A stretch of 64,000 nucleotides of DNA from Pseudomonas guariconensis (lineage in GTDB: Bacteria; Pseudomonadota; Gammaproteobacteria; Pseudomonadales; Pseudomonadaceae), in contig NZ_JAMYBK010000007.1 in NCBI RefSeq assembly GCF_024127895.1, forward strand, positions 1 to 64,000. Direction: 5' to 3'. The notes under the pieces were generated by a model. The model did no database searches, was not told the DNA's origin, and was given only the letters and a program-made list of their open reading frames with translations. This document shows, in pieces, positions 16,491 through 26,524 of the stretch (the first letter of the stretch is position 1; every line of letters starts with the position of its first letter). The position numbers and the translations under genes are program-made.

Positions 16491-17275
16491 GCCTGGCTCC
16501 AGCGGTCGAACAGCCCCTTGATCAGGCTGGCGGTATCGTCTGGCCGCTCCAGCGGGAACATGTGCCCACCCGGCACACAATGGTACTCGCCCCGTGGCAT
16601 GCCCCGCACCGCCAGGGCGTGATGGCGGCGGATCACTCGGCTGCGATCGCCACGGACCATCGCCAACGGCACCTGCAACTGACGCGCCGGTGCCGGGCTG
16701 ACATGGGGGATGCTGCGGTAGATACGGATCTCCGTGGCGGGGTCGAAGCGCAGGTGCAGCCCCTCCTGGCCAGCCTGCAGGCCATGCTCCAGGTAGGCCT
16801 CCAGGCACTCGGGATCGAAGTGCCGGAACAATGTCTTGCTGGCGAAGTAGGCCCGTGCGCTATCACGGTCGGCGAAGGCCTCGCGTCGGCCCAGGGTACG
16901 GCCGGCCGGGGTGATCCGGTCGATGAAACCGAAGCGCTTGGCTGCGCGGATCAGCCACTGGTCAGCGCGGGTCAGCACTGGCGAGTCGAGCATCACCACG
17001 CCGCGGTAGTACTGTGGGCAACGCAGGGCGGCATGCAGGTGCAGCACCCCGCCGAGGGAATGCCCGACACCCCATACCGGCTGGTCCTGGCGGGCTAGGT
17101 GGTGCAGCAGTTCGTCGACCAGGTTCTGCCAGTTGTCGTTCACCGGGAAGCGCGGGTCGTGGGCATGCTGCGCCAGGTGCCGGACCTGGTAGTCCGGCGC
17201 CAGGGCAGCGAACAGCTTGCCGTAAGTGGCCGAAGGGAAGCCGTTGGCGTGGGCGAAGAAGATCTGCTGCGACAT
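16487..17275 (-). CDS. alpha/beta hydrolase
   Basis: The product is 262 residues, starting at MSQQIFFAHANGFPS (17275); the frame upstream to 17359 lacks a convincing start. The HANGFPS oxyanion region, the nucleophile GHSLGG near residue 80 and the late GGHMFPLE histidine mark an active hydrolase. It forms a coupled pair with the next alpha/beta hydrolase. Substrate unknown. Confidence 0.8.
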   Translation of the reverse strand: MSQQIFFAHANGFPSATYGKLFAALAPDYQVRHLAQHAHDPRFPVNDNWQNLVDELLHHLARQDQPVWGVGHSLGGVLHLHAALRCPQYYRGVVMLDSPVLTRADQWLIRAAKRFGFIDRITPAGRTLGRREAFADRDSARAYFASKTLFRHFDPECLEAYLEHGLQAGQEGLHLRFDPATEIRIYRSIPHVSPAPARQLQVPLAMVRGDRSRVIRRHHALAVRGMPRGEYHCVPGGHMFPLERPDDTASLIKGLFDRWSQA

Positions 17276-17460
17276 GACCGCCGGGACCGCGTGGGGGATG
17301 ATGGCCCATTGTCGGCAAGGTGCGCCGGGGCGGCAACGTTCGGAAAGGTCATCGCCCATGACGATCAGGTCATTTGCGGCCTGGACCGCCAGCGCGCTTT
17401 AGGGTCTACCCCTTCTACAGCGCTGGGTTTGGCAAATGCTGGGGCCGCTATAGCCAAGCC

Positions 17461-17919
17461 TCAACCAGGATGATACAGGCCACGCAACGTCATCACCCCC
17501 GCCAGCGGCCAGTCCCCCTCCAGCTCGGCCAGGCTGGCAGTGCTCATCGGCGCCGGCTGCTGGCCATGGCCATGCTCCAACAGGCCAACCAAAGTCCCCA
17601 CCAGCGGCTGGTGGCTGACCAGCAGCACCTGCTCCAGCCCCAGGCGCTCCAGCTCGCCGATCACCTGCCCGGCATCGTGGTCGGACGTGAGCCAGGGCAC
17701 GGTGCGCACCGGCTCGGCGAAACCGAGGGCCTCGTGCACCAGCGCCGCGGTCTGCTGCGCCCGCACGTAGGGGCTGGCAAGGATCGCCTGCAGTGGCTGG
17801 CCCAGTAGGCGTGCAGCGCTGCGCAGGACCTGCTCGCGGCCGTGGGCGGTCAGGCGCCGCTCGGCATCGCTGTTGGCACGCGGCTCGGCCTCGCCATGGC
17901 GCAGCACCCAGACCTTCAC
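17461..17919 (-). CDS. sixA: SixA-type phosphohistidine phosphatase
   Basis: The product is 152 residues with the histidine-phosphatase signature RHGEAE at residues 7-12 and the second catalytic histidine in SHQPLVG near 103. SixA proteins remove phosphate from histidine phosphotransfer or PTS proteins. Length fits. It starts inside the end of the DUF4389 gene (ATGA overlap at 17916-17919), so the pair is coupled. Confidence 0.85.
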   Translation of the reverse strand: MKVWVLRHGEAEPRANSDAERRLTAHGREQVLRSAARLLGQPLQAILASPYVRAQQTAALVHEALGFAEPVRTVPWLTSDHDAGQVIGELERLGLEQVLLVSHQPLVGTLVGLLEHGHGQQPAPMSTASLAELEGDWPLAGVMTLRGLYHPG

Positions 17920-18263
17920 AGCTTCGGCTCCTCGTCGCGTACCGGATGCGCCGCCGGCGCCACCGCATGCGGCGTCTCGCCCTCAGGGGCGCGTGGCGCC
18001 GGCCAGTCGGCGAACGGCCAGGGTTTCTGGTCGCTGTGGAAGGTGCCGAAGCGGCCAATCTGCGCCAGGTACTGGCTCAGGCTGTCGCCGAAGTTCATCA
18101 GGCTGGCGCTGGGTGCGCCATAGATCAGGCGATAGATCAGCTGGACCAGCACCAGGCCACCGAGCAACAGTTCGGCCAGTTGCCAGATCACCAGGAAAAC
18201 CAGCATCCACAGCACCCGCAGGATGATCGATTCGCGCTGGGCGCGGTTGGCAGTGTCGTTCAT
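17916..18263 (-). CDS. DUF4389 family membrane protein
   Basis: The product is 115 residues with one or two hydrophobic segments in the first half (residues ~13-45) and a proline-rich acidic tail. The YGAPSASLMNFGDSLSQYL motif matches DUF4389 proteins as I remember them. The ATG at 18263 has GGAG upstream; the open frame continues back into gpsA without support. It lies 13 bases after gpsA and is coupled to sixA. Function unknown. Confidence 0.75.
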   Translation of the reverse strand: MNDTANRAQRESIILRVLWMLVFLVIWQLAELLLGGLVLVQLIYRLIYGAPSASLMNFGDSLSQYLAQIGRFGTFHSDQKPWPFADWPAPRAPEGETPHAVAPAAHPVRDEEPKL

Positions 18264-18276
18264 GTCGTGCTCCGGA

Positions 18277-19302
18277 TCAGTTGAAACCGCTGGTGGAAAT
18301 GAAATCGACATCGGTCTTGGGCTCGGCACGCATCAGGTGCTCGATCACCTGGTTCAGCGTGCGCCCCTCGAACAGGATGGCGTGCAGCCCCGCCACCAGC
18401 GGCATGTAGACCTGCATCTGCTGGGCCTTGGCCTTGAGCACCTTGAGGGTGTTGACGCCCTCGGCCACCTCGCCCAGGCGGCTGACCGCCTGCTCCAGGG
18501 TCAGGCCCTGGCCCAGGGCATGGCCGACCTGGTAGTTGCGGCTCTTGGGTGAGGAGCAGGTGACGATCAGGTCGCCCACGCCGGCGAGGCCGAGGAAGGT
18601 CATGGGGTTGGCGCCCAGGCTCACGGCGAAGCGGGTCATTTCCGCCAGGGCGCGGGTAATCAGCATGCTCTTGGTGTTTTCGCCCATGCCCAGGGCCACG
18701 GCCATGCCGGCGATGATCGCATAGACGTTCTTCAGCGCACCGCCGAGCTCGACGCCGAAGCGGTCGGCACTGGCGTAGACGCGGAAGGTGCGCCCGTGCA
18801 GGACGGCCTGCACGCGCTGGCAGAGCGCCTCGTCCTCGCTGGCGACCACGGTGGCGGTCAGGGCATGCTCGGCGATCTCGCGGGCCAGGTTCGGCCCTGA
18901 GAGCACACCGATGCGGGCCTGGGGTGCGATCTCTTCGAGGATCTGGCTCATCAGCTTGAAGCTCTGCGCCTCGATGCCCTTGGTCAGGCTGACCAGGCAT
19001 TTGCCACGCAACAGCTCGGCATGGGGCGCCAGCACGACGCGCAAGGCGCTGGATGGCAGGGCGACGAAGACCAGTTCACAGGCCTGCAGGGTGGCCAGCA
19101 GGTCATTGACCGGCTCGACGCCCTCCAGCAGGCGGATGCCCTTGAGGTAGCGCGGGTTCTCGCGGTTCAGGCGCATGGCCTCGGCCTGTTCCGGGTCGCG
19201 CATCCACTGCCGCACCGGGACACCGTTCTCCGCCAGCAGGTTCGCCACGGCGGTACCGAAGCTACCGCCTCCCAGAACTGCAACAGGTTGCTGTTCAGTC
19301 AT
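18277..19302 (-). CDS. gpsA: glycerol-3-phosphate dehydrogenase [NAD(P)+]
   Basis: The product is 341 residues. It shows the NAD-binding GGGSFGTA at 11-18, the conserved GPNLAREI near 140, and [10 protein letters not shown] near 190 with the catalytic lysine. GpsA reduces dihydroxyacetone phosphate to sn-glycerol 3-phosphate for phospholipid synthesis. I take the ATG at 19302; the upstream 16 codons run into the promoter region. It heads the gpsA-DUF4389-sixA unit. Confidence 0.93.
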   Translation of the reverse strand: MTEQQPVAVLGGGSFGTAVANLLAENGVPVRQWMRDPEQAEAMRLNRENPRYLKGIRLLEGVEPVNDLLATLQACELVFVALPSSALRVVLAPHAELLRGKCLVSLTKGIEAQSFKLMSQILEEIAPQARIGVLSGPNLAREIAEHALTATVVASEDEALCQRVQAVLHGRTFRVYASADRFGVELGGALKNVYAIIAGMAVALGMGENTKSMLITRALAEMTRFAVSLGANPMTFLGLAGVGDLIVTCSSPKSRNYQVGHALGQGLTLEQAVSRLGEVAEGVNTLKVLKAKAQQMQVYMPLVAGLHAILFEGRTLNQVIEHLMRAEPKTDVDFISTSGFN

Positions 19303-19407
19303 ATTCAATCCATTAAACCAATATATAAATGTAAGTGGCGACCGGAGCATTATACGGCGCGCTTACGCCAGAACCAGCGTCTCGCTCTCCCAACCCGAAG
19401 CCACCCC

Positions 19408-19432
19408 CGCTTTTCCTTGCAGCTTGCAGCTT
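19408..19432. repeat. second copy of the CGCTTTT-CTTGCAGCTTGCAGCTT repeat
   Basis: The 25 bases differ from 13639-13663 at a single position. It lies between the divergent gpsA and TonB-receptor genes and is bounded by AAGCCAC (19398-19404) and GTGGCTT (19433-19439), which can form a stem. Confidence 0.6.
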
Positions 19433-19482
19433 GTGGCTTGTGTCTCACCGCCCGACTGGAAAAACCCCCACGGTCGGTTAAC

Positions 19483-21630
19483 ATGCCTGACTCATCCCTG
19501 AAACAAGGCCGTACCGTGTTCCCTGGCACGCCACCCTTCCCTCGCCTGCTATTGCTGACTGCCCTGGTGGGCGGGCCGGCCGTGGCCGACGACCTGTTCC
19601 TCGACAACCAGGACCTGCCACAGATTCTGACCGCCACCCGCCTGAAACAGTCCCCCGCGGCGGTGCCCGGCAGCATGACCGTGCTCGACCGCGAGCTGAT
19701 CCGTGCCAGCGGCGCCCGAGACATTCCCGAGCTCATGCGCCTGGTGCCGGGGATGATGATCGGCTATGGCGCCGGCAACCAGCCGACGGTCAATTACCAC
19801 GGCAGCAACGTCAACGACGCCCGGCGCATGCAGGTACTGATCGATGGCCGCTCGGTGTACCGCGCTGGCTTGGCCACGGTGGACTGGAGCGACATCCCGC
19901 TGGCAATGGAAGACATCGAGCGGATCGAAGTGTTCCGTGGCCCCAATACCGTCAGCTATGGCGCCAACGCCCTGATGGCGGTGGTCAACATCCTCACCCG
20001 CAACCCCGCCGACAGCCATGGCACGCGGCTGAAGGTCACCCGCGGCCAGGACGGCATCAACGACTACTACGTCAGCCATGGTTTCGGCTGGGACGGTGGC
20101 GACCTGCGCCTGTCACTGTCCGGCATGCAGGACGACGGCTTCGACAGCGACCAGTTCGGCCAGGACTACCGCGACAGCCGACGCCTGAACCGCTTCAACC
20201 TCAGCGTCAGCCACAACCTGGCGCCCAACCAGACCCTGGAATGGCAACTGGCGGCCAAGGAAGGCAGCAACCAGCGGCCCTACACCTACGAGCCGGTGTT
20301 TCCCTTCGTCACCGCCCGTGGCGACAACGCCGACGTCAACGCCAAGGACTACGCAGGCTCGGTGCGCTGGAACATCGATTTCAACCCCGAGCACAGCCTG
20401 TACGTCCAGGGTTCGGCCCAGCACTTCGACCGCCAGCAGGTGTGGCGTGCCTGTGACGCGGCCCTGGCGTTCAGCCCCGAACTGACCCGGCTGTGGCAAC
20501 TGAACCCCGACTACGCCGAGCAGGTGGCCCGCCGGGCTTTCGACCCGCCCAACAGCAGCGACCCGGTGCAGCAGGCCCTGCGCGACCAGATCAAGAACCA
20601 GTGGGACAACCTCGGCGGCAAGCAGGTGGTGTGCGGCGACGTCGACCAGAGCACCCGCGAGACCCGCTACGACCTGGAGATCCAGGACACCCTCAGCCTG
20701 ACCGACAACCTGCGCCTGCTCAGCGGCATGAACTACCGCTACGACCGGGCCGATTCGCAGACCTATTTCAACGGCGCCCTGGACGACCAGACCTGGCGCC
20801 TGTTCGGCCAGTTGGAATGGCGCGCCGATGAGCACTGGATCCTCCAGGGTGGGGCGATGTTCGAGGACACCCGCCTCTCTGGCAGCTCACTGACCCCGCG
20901 CCTGGCGGTCAACTACCTGATCACCCCGCGCCACGGCCTGCGCGCGGTGTACTCCGAAGCGGTGCGCTCGCCCGACATGTTCGAGAACAACGTCAACTGG
21001 AGCTACCGGGTCAACAACCTCAGCCCCACCGCGTTCGGCCAGCAGCACGCCGAGTATTTCGTCAAGACCCGTGGCCCGGGCAACCTCGACCAGGAGCGCA
21101 TGCGCTCGCGGGAGCTGGGCTACAACGGCCACTTCAGCGACATCGACCTGAGCATGGACGTGAAGCTGTTCTATGACGAGATCACCGGCATGATCAGCGA
21201 GCCGCTGCGCAACAACCAATACATCGCCAGCAATGCCAACAAGGCCCGCTTCAGCGGCAGCGAGGCGCAACTGGACTGGCGCCCCACCCAGCACGACCGC
21301 TTGCGCCTGACCTATGCCTATGTCGACGCCTGGGCCAGCAACCCCGCCGACCGCCGTCTCAGTGCCCGCAACAGTGGCTCGGCCGGGTGGATGCGCGACT
21401 GGGGCGACGGCTGGTCCAGCGCGCTGTTCTACTATGGCGACGACGCCCTCAACCAATACCGCTACGAGCGCCTCGACCTGCGCCTGGCCAAGCGCATTCG
21501 CCTGCAGGGCACCAGCCTGGAACTGGCCGCGCTCTGGCAGCAGCGCCTGGACGACGAGCCGATCACCGCCCCGCAGAACCGCTATGACAGCCGCCACCGC
21601 CTGAGCGTCAGCGCGGAGCTTGAGTTCTGA
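19483..21630 (+). CDS. TonB-dependent outer membrane receptor
   Basis: The product is 715 residues from the ATG at 19483; a GTG at 19516 is an alternative that still keeps the signal peptide. After the signal peptide comes a plug domain (ILTATRLKQSPAAVPGSMTV near 45, then IERIEVFRGPNTVSYGANA near 145) and a beta-barrel ending in the terminal-phenylalanine motif SVSAELEF. Such receptors import iron chelates, cobalamin or other scarce ligands; the ligand is not readable here. The stop overlaps the next start by one base, so uptake is tied to the binding protein and kinase that follow. Confidence 0.88.
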   Translation: MPDSSLKQGRTVFPGTPPFPRLLLLTALVGGPAVADDLFLDNQDLPQILTATRLKQSPAAVPGSMTVLDRELIRASGARDIPELMRLVPGMMIGYGAGNQPTVNYHGSNVNDARRMQVLIDGRSVYRAGLATVDWSDIPLAMEDIERIEVFRGPNTVSYGANALMAVVNILTRNPADSHGTRLKVTRGQDGINDYYVSHGFGWDGGDLRLSLSGMQDDGFDSDQFGQDYRDSRRLNRFNLSVSHNLAPNQTLEWQLAAKEGSNQRPYTYEPVFPFVTARGDNADVNAKDYAGSVRWNIDFNPEHSLYVQGSAQHFDRQQVWRACDAALAFSPELTRLWQLNPDYAEQVARRAFDPPNSSDPVQQALRDQIKNQWDNLGGKQVVCGDVDQSTRETRYDLEIQDTLSLTDNLRLLSGMNYRYDRADSQTYFNGALDDQTWRLFGQLEWRADEHWILQGGAMFEDTRLSGSSLTPRLAVNYLITPRHGLRAVYSEAVRSPDMFENNVNWSYRVNNLSPTAFGQQHAEYFVKTRGPGNLDQERMRSRELGYNGHFSDIDLSMDVKLFYDEITGMISEPLRNNQYIASNANKARFSGSEAQLDWRPTQHDRLRLTYAYVDAWASNPADRRLSARNSGSAGWMRDWGDGWSSALFYYGDDALNQYRYERLDLRLAKRIRLQGTSLELAALWQQRLDDEPITAPQNRYDSRHRLSVSAELEF

Positions 21631-22520
21631 TGCGCCGCCTGCTGGGCCTGCTGCTGTTATGCCTGTGGCCGCTGGGGTCGCTGTCGGCCGGCGAAGTCCT
21701 GCTGGTCGGCGCCGAAGACCAGCCCGGTATCCGCAGCTTCGTCGCGGCCCTGGACGCACGTCGCAGCCACGACCAGGTACGTTTCCAGACAGTGACCGAG
21801 CTGCCACGCCCGGGCCAGTTGAAAGCCGACATCCGCCTGGTGCTGCTCGACGGCGTCGCCCTCGACTGGCGCATGACCGAGGCAGCCGGGCCACCCGCCC
21901 TGGCCTTGCGGGTCAGCCGGGTGCAGGCCGAACAGCGCCTGGGCAAGGCCCGTCCGGCCTTCCTCAGCCTGCTGTGGAGCGACCCGCCCCCGGCCCGGCA
22001 ACTACGCCTGACCCGCTACCTGCTGCCCCAGGCACGACGGGTCGGGGTGCTGTACGGCGAGCACAGCCGCTTCCTGCTCGACGAACTGCGCCTGGCCGCC
22101 AGCCCGCTGGGCCTGGAGATCGTCGCCCAGGACTGGCCCGACCCGCGCGACAGTCGTCCGTTGCAGCACCTGCTGGGTAGCAGCGACGTGCTGCTGGGCA
22201 TCGACGACCCCCACCTGTACAACTCCACGACCGCCAAGAACGTGCTGCTCAGCAGCTATGGCCGGCAAATGGCCTTGATCGGGCCAAGCGCCGGCTTCGT
22301 CCGCGCCGGCGCCCTGGCGAGCACCTACAGCGACCAGGACGACTGGCTGGCGGTGCTCGACCGGCTGCTCGACCAGGCGCCGGCCCGCTGGCCGCGCAGC
22401 CTCTACCCCGAGCACTTCGGAGTCAGTGGCAACCAGCAGGTGGCACGGGCCCTGGGCCTGGAGCCGATCGATCCGAAGGCCGCCGCCCTGGCCCTGGCCG
22501 AAGGAGAACCCACCCCATGA
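21630..22520 (+). CDS. periplasmic ABC-type substrate-binding-like protein
   Basis: The product is 296 residues with a signal peptide ([15 protein letters not shown]) and the look of the ABC-type binding proteins of the TrpX/LivK-like fold: [10 protein letters not shown], then [13 protein letters not shown], then [20 protein letters not shown]. No transporter permease or ATPase is nearby. Its place between a receptor and a sensor kinase, with a four-base overlap to the kinase, suggests it may present a ligand to the kinase sensor domain rather than serve transport. That role is inferred. Confidence 0.65.
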   Translation: MRRLLGLLLLCLWPLGSLSAGEVLLVGAEDQPGIRSFVAALDARRSHDQVRFQTVTELPRPGQLKADIRLVLLDGVALDWRMTEAAGPPALALRVSRVQAEQRLGKARPAFLSLLWSDPPPARQLRLTRYLLPQARRVGVLYGEHSRFLLDELRLAASPLGLEIVAQDWPDPRDSRPLQHLLGSSDVLLGIDDPHLYNSTTAKNVLLSSYGRQMALIGPSAGFVRAGALASTYSDQDDWLAVLDRLLDQAPARWPRSLYPEHFGVSGNQQVARALGLEPIDPKAAALALAEGEPTP

Positions 22521-24448
22521 GCAGACGCCTGAGCTGGGACATCCACACCCGTACCCAGATCATCAGCCTGGGCCCAGCGCTCCTGTTGACCCTGCTGCTG
22601 ATCAGTTTCTTCACCTTCGTGCGTATCCAGGACCTGCGCCAGGAGCTCAACCACACCGGCCAACTGATCGCCAACCAACTGGCCCCGGCCTCCGAATACG
22701 GGGTGATCTCGGGCAACAACGAGGTGCTGGAGAGCCTGATGCGGGCCACCTTGAGCATTCCCCACGTGCGCTTCCTGGAGGTGCAGGACAGCCGCAACCA
22801 CATCCTGGTGTACGTGGAACAGGGCAGCGAGAACAGCAGCCGCTCCCAGCGCGTGGAAGTGTTCCAGGCCCCCATCCGCCTGCAGCAGATCCGCCTGGAC
22901 GACGACTTCCTGCAACAGGGCGACATGCCCACCCCGAGCGTCGGCGACGATTACCTCGGGCGGGTGATCGTCGGCATGTCCGACGATGCCTTCAGCCAGC
23001 GCCAGCAGGAAATCGTCATCAAGGCCGGCATCCTCGCCCTGTTCGCCCTGCTGTTCACCTTCCTGCTGGCGCGACGCCTGGCCAGGAGCCTGGCCAAGCC
23101 GATCAGCGACATGGGCCACGCGGTCAAGGCGATCCAGCAGGGCGAGTTCAATGCGCCGGTCCCGGTGGTCGACGACAGCGAACTGGGCCACCTGGCCCGT
23201 CACATCAACAACCTGGCCAGCGCCCTGGAGCAGGCCAGCCACGAGCAGAAACAGGCCATCGCGCAATTGATCCAGGCCCGCGAGGAGGCCGAGCAGGCCA
23301 ACCGGGCCAAGTCGGACTTCCTGGCGATGATGAGCCATGAGCTGCGCACCCCCATGAATGGCGTGCTCGGCATGCTGCAGTTGCTGGAAACCACCCAGCT
23401 GACCAGCGAACAGGCCGAATACACCGCGGTGGCCAGCGAATCCACCGGCCACCTGCTCAAGGTGATCAACGACATCCTCGATTTCTCGCGGATCGAGCGC
23501 ACCGCCCTGGAGCTGGAACACATCGGCTTCAACCTGGGCGAACTGATCGCCAGCAGCGTCCAGTCGTTCCAGCACAGCGCCCAGCAGCGCGGCCTGGACC
23601 TGCGCCTGCAACAGCAGACGGGGATCGAACGGCTAGGGGTGACGGGCGACCCGACGCGGATCCGCCAGATCCTGCTGAACCTGATCGGCAACGCCCTGAA
23701 GTTCACCGAACAAGGCGAAGTGCACGTGCAGACCCACTGGCAGGTGCTCGATCAGCAACAGGTCTGGTTCACCTGTGCAGTGCGCGACACCGGTATCGGC
23801 ATCGACAACGAACGGCTGGAGATGATGTTCGTCGCCTTCCAGCAGGCCGACAGCTCGATTTCCCGGCGCTACGGCGGCACCGGCCTGGGCCTGGCGATCG
23901 CCCGCACCCTGGCCGAGCGCATGGGGGGCCGCTTGCGGGGCGAGAGCCGTGAAGGCCTGGGCTCGACCTTTACCCTGGAGATCCCCCTGACCTTGGCCAG
24001 CGCCCCTGCGGCCCTGCTCCCAGGCAACGTAGAGCAGGGCCGGCCTGCCGCCTTGGGCGGCCGGATCCTGTTGGTGGAGGACAATCCGGTCAACCAGAGC
24101 GTCATCGAGGCCATGCTGCGTAGCCTGGGCTTCGATGTCAGCGTGGCGCTCGATGGCCTGCAGGCCATCGAGCAGGTGCAGCAGCAGTCGTTCGCGGCCG
24201 TGCTGATGGACTGCCGCCTGCCCCGGATGGACGGCTACGAAGCCACCCGGCGCATCCGCCTGCTACCCCGCGGCGCCCAAGTACCGATCATCGCCCTGAC
24301 CGCCAATGCCCTGCAGGGCGACCGCGAGCGCTGCCTGGCCATCGGGATGAACGATTACCTGAGCAAACCCTTCAAGCGCACCGACCTGCAGCAGGTCCTG
24401 CAACGTTGGCTGCCCGGGCAGACAGCTGCGACTGGCGATAAAAGCTAA
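22517..24448 (+). CDS. hybrid sensor histidine kinase/response regulator
   Basis: The product is 643 residues. Order: a membrane helix at ~16-36, a periplasmic sensor region to ~165, a second helix at ~170-190, a HAMP linker, a HisKA domain with [13 protein letters not shown] near 272, an HATPase domain (DTGIG near 423 and GGTGLGLAI near 453), and a C-terminal receiver ([10 protein letters not shown] near 517, acceptor D in [13 protein letters not shown] near 565). There is no HPt domain, so a separate phosphotransfer protein is needed. Architecture resembles GacS/BarA-type kinases. It is cotranscribed with the receptor and binding protein. Confidence 0.85.
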   Translation: MSRRLSWDIHTRTQIISLGPALLLTLLLISFFTFVRIQDLRQELNHTGQLIANQLAPASEYGVISGNNEVLESLMRATLSIPHVRFLEVQDSRNHILVYVEQGSENSSRSQRVEVFQAPIRLQQIRLDDDFLQQGDMPTPSVGDDYLGRVIVGMSDDAFSQRQQEIVIKAGILALFALLFTFLLARRLARSLAKPISDMGHAVKAIQQGEFNAPVPVVDDSELGHLARHINNLASALEQASHEQKQAIAQLIQAREEAEQANRAKSDFLAMMSHELRTPMNGVLGMLQLLETTQLTSEQAEYTAVASESTGHLLKVINDILDFSRIERTALELEHIGFNLGELIASSVQSFQHSAQQRGLDLRLQQQTGIERLGVTGDPTRIRQILLNLIGNALKFTEQGEVHVQTHWQVLDQQQVWFTCAVRDTGIGIDNERLEMMFVAFQQADSSISRRYGGTGLGLAIARTLAERMGGRLRGESREGLGSTFTLEIPLTLASAPAALLPGNVEQGRPAALGGRILLVEDNPVNQSVIEAMLRSLGFDVSVALDGLQAIEQVQQQSFAAVLMDCRLPRMDGYEATRRIRLLPRGAQVPIIALTANALQGDRERCLAIGMNDYLSKPFKRTDLQQVLQRWLPGQTAATGDKS

Positions 24449-24655
24449 ATTGCGGCAGTCTAGAGGCTGGACAGAACCCATCACTGGGCCTGAAAATACC
24501 GGTTTCAGTGCACACCTGTACTTCTTTTGCCAGGTGCGCTGTGACTTTCACCACAACGCAATAGTCTACCTGTAGGCTGCCGCCCCGGACTCAGAGGGTT
24601 CCGGGCCGGCCGGGAAGATTCATCCCCTGCCGCAGGGGGTTATTGAGGAGCTCGC

Positions 24656-25171
24656 ATGACCAAACAACACGCCTTTACTCGGGAAGACCTGCTGCGCTGC
24701 AGTCGCGGTGAGCTGTTCGGCCCCGGTAATGCGCAACTGCCCGCCCCGAACATGCTGATGGTCGATCGCATTACCCATATCAGCGAGGAAGGCGGCAAGT
24801 TCGGCAAAGGTGAATTGGTCGCCGAGCTGGATATCAATCCGGACCTGTGGTTCTTCGCCTGCCACTTCGAAGGCGATCCGGTCATGCCGGGCTGCCTGGG
24901 CCTGGACGCCATGTGGCAGCTGGTCGGTTTCTTCCTCGGCTGGCAGGGCCTGCCGGGCCGTGGCCGTGCGCTGGGCTCAGGTGAAGTGAAGTTCTTCGGC
25001 CAGGTCCTGCCGGAAGCGAAGAAGGTCACCTACAACATTCACATCAAGCGCGTCCTGAAGGGCAAGCTGAACATGGCCATCGCCGATGGCTCGGTCAGCG
25101 TCGATGGCCGCGAGATCTACACCGCCGAAGGCCTGCGGGTCGGCGTGTTCACCTCCACTGACAATTTCTAA
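24656..25171 (+). CDS. fabA: 3-hydroxydecanoyl-ACP dehydratase/isomerase
   Basis: The product is 171 residues, the normal FabA length. The catalytic histidine is H70 in [20 protein letters not shown], with the aspartate 14 residues later. FabA makes trans-2-decenoyl-ACP and isomerises it to the cis-3 form, the branch point to unsaturated fatty acids. It precedes fabB by 11 bases, the classic fabAB pair. The 207 bases upstream hold its promoter; I could not assign an operator. Confidence 0.97.
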   Translation: MTKQHAFTREDLLRCSRGELFGPGNAQLPAPNMLMVDRITHISEEGGKFGKGELVAELDINPDLWFFACHFEGDPVMPGCLGLDAMWQLVGFFLGWQGLPGRGRALGSGEVKFFGQVLPEAKKVTYNIHIKRVLKGKLNMAIADGSVSVDGREIYTAEGLRVGVFTSTDNF

Positions 25172-25182
25172 GGGTTATTCGC

Positions 25183-26403
25183 ATGCGCCGCGTCGTTATC
25201 ACTGGTCTGGGCATCGTATCGTGCCTGGGCAATGACAAAGCTACCGTCACCGAAAACCTGCGCAAGAGCCGTCCGGGCATTCGTTTCAACCCGGAATACA
25301 AGGAAATGGGGCTGCGTAGCCAGGTTTCCGGTTCCATCGACCTCAACCTCGAAGAACTGATCGACCGCAAGGTCTTCCGCTTCGTCGGCCACGCCGCCGC
25401 CTATGCCTACCTGGCCATGGAACAGGCGATCAAGGACTCGGGCCTGACCGAAGAACAGGTGTCCAACCCGCGCACCGGCCTGATCGCCGGCAGCGGCGGC
25501 GCCTCGACCCTGAACCAGATGGAAGCGCTGGACATCCTGCGCGAGAAGGGCGTCAAGCGTGTCGGCCCGTACCGCGTCACCCGTACCATGAGCAGCACCG
25601 TCTCGGCGTGCCTGGCCACGCCGTTCAAGATCAAGGGCCTGAACTACTCCATCGCCTCGGCCTGCGCCACCAGCGCACACTGCATCGGCACCGCCATGGA
25701 GCAGATCCAGATGGGCAAGCAGGACATCGTCTTCGCCGGCGGCGGTGAAGAAGAGCACTGGAGCCAGTCGTTCCTGTTCGACGCCATGGGCGCCCTGTCC
25801 ACCAAGCGCAACGAGACGCCGGAGCTGGCCTCGCGCGCCTACGACGCCGACCGTGATGGCTTCGTCATCGCGGGCGGTGGTGGCATGGTGGTGGTCGAGG
25901 AGCTGGAACACGCCCTGGCCCGTGGCGCCAAGATCTATGCCGAGATCGTCGGCTACGGCGCCACCTCCGACGGCTACGACATGGTCGCCCCGAGCGGCGA
26001 AGGCGCGATCCGCTGCATGCAGCAGGCGCTGTCCACCGTCGACGCCCCGATCGACTACCTGAACACCCACGGCACCTCGACCCCGGTCGGCGATGTCGCC
26101 GAGATCAAGGGCGTTCGCGAAGTGTTCGGCGACAAGGCACCGAAGATCAGCTCGACCAAGAGCCTGTCCGGCCACTCCCTGGGCGCCGCCGGTGTCCACG
26201 AGGCGATCTACTGCCTGCTGATGATGGAAAACAACTTCATCGCCGGCTCCGCCAACATCGACGAGCTGGACCCGGAAGTCGCCGACATGCCGATCCTGTG
26301 CAAGACCGAGGAAAACGCCAAGGTCGACACCGTCATGAGCAACAGCTTCGGCTTCGGTGGCACCAACGCCACCCTGGTGCTCAAGCGCTGGCAGGGCAAG
26401 TGA
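25183..26403 (+). CDS. fabB: 3-oxoacyl-ACP synthase I
   Basis: The product is 406 residues with the active-site cysteine C161 in [12 protein letters not shown] and the two catalytic histidines in [11 protein letters not shown] and [12 protein letters not shown]. FabB elongates the cis-3-decenoyl-ACP produced by FabA. A strong intrinsic terminator follows. Confidence 0.97.
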   Translation: MRRVVITGLGIVSCLGNDKATVTENLRKSRPGIRFNPEYKEMGLRSQVSGSIDLNLEELIDRKVFRFVGHAAAYAYLAMEQAIKDSGLTEEQVSNPRTGLIAGSGGASTLNQMEALDILREKGVKRVGPYRVTRTMSSTVSACLATPFKIKGLNYSIASACATSAHCIGTAMEQIQMGKQDIVFAGGGEEEHWSQSFLFDAMGALSTKRNETPELASRAYDADRDGFVIAGGGGMVVVEELEHALARGAKIYAEIVGYGATSDGYDMVAPSGEGAIRCMQQALSTVDAPIDYLNTHGTSTPVGDVAEIKGVREVFGDKAPKISSTKSLSGHSLGAAGVHEAIYCLLMMENNFIAGSANIDELDPEVADMPILCKTEENAKVDTVMSNSFGFGGTNATLVLKRWQGK

Positions 26404-26421
26404 TGCCTTGAAGGCCTGTTG

Positions 26422-26455
26422 AAAACGCCCCGACCGGTTCGGGGCGTTTTCTTTT
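26422..26455 (+). terminator. intrinsic terminator of fabAB
   Basis: AAAACGCCCCGA pairs with TCGGGGCGTTTT around a CCGGT loop, followed by CTTTT. It starts 19 bases after the fabB stop. Confidence 0.9.
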
Positions 26456-26524
26456 GTACCGCCTCCCAGGCCGCCCTCACAGCCTGTGCGGGGCCGCTTC
26501 GCGCCCCAATACCATCCAGACCGC

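Noticed and set aside
24490..24508. Dyad CTGAAA..TTTCAG upstream of fabA as an unsaturated-fatty-acid operator
   Set aside because: Tempting by position, but it does not match the DesT or FabR sequences I know and the arms are short.
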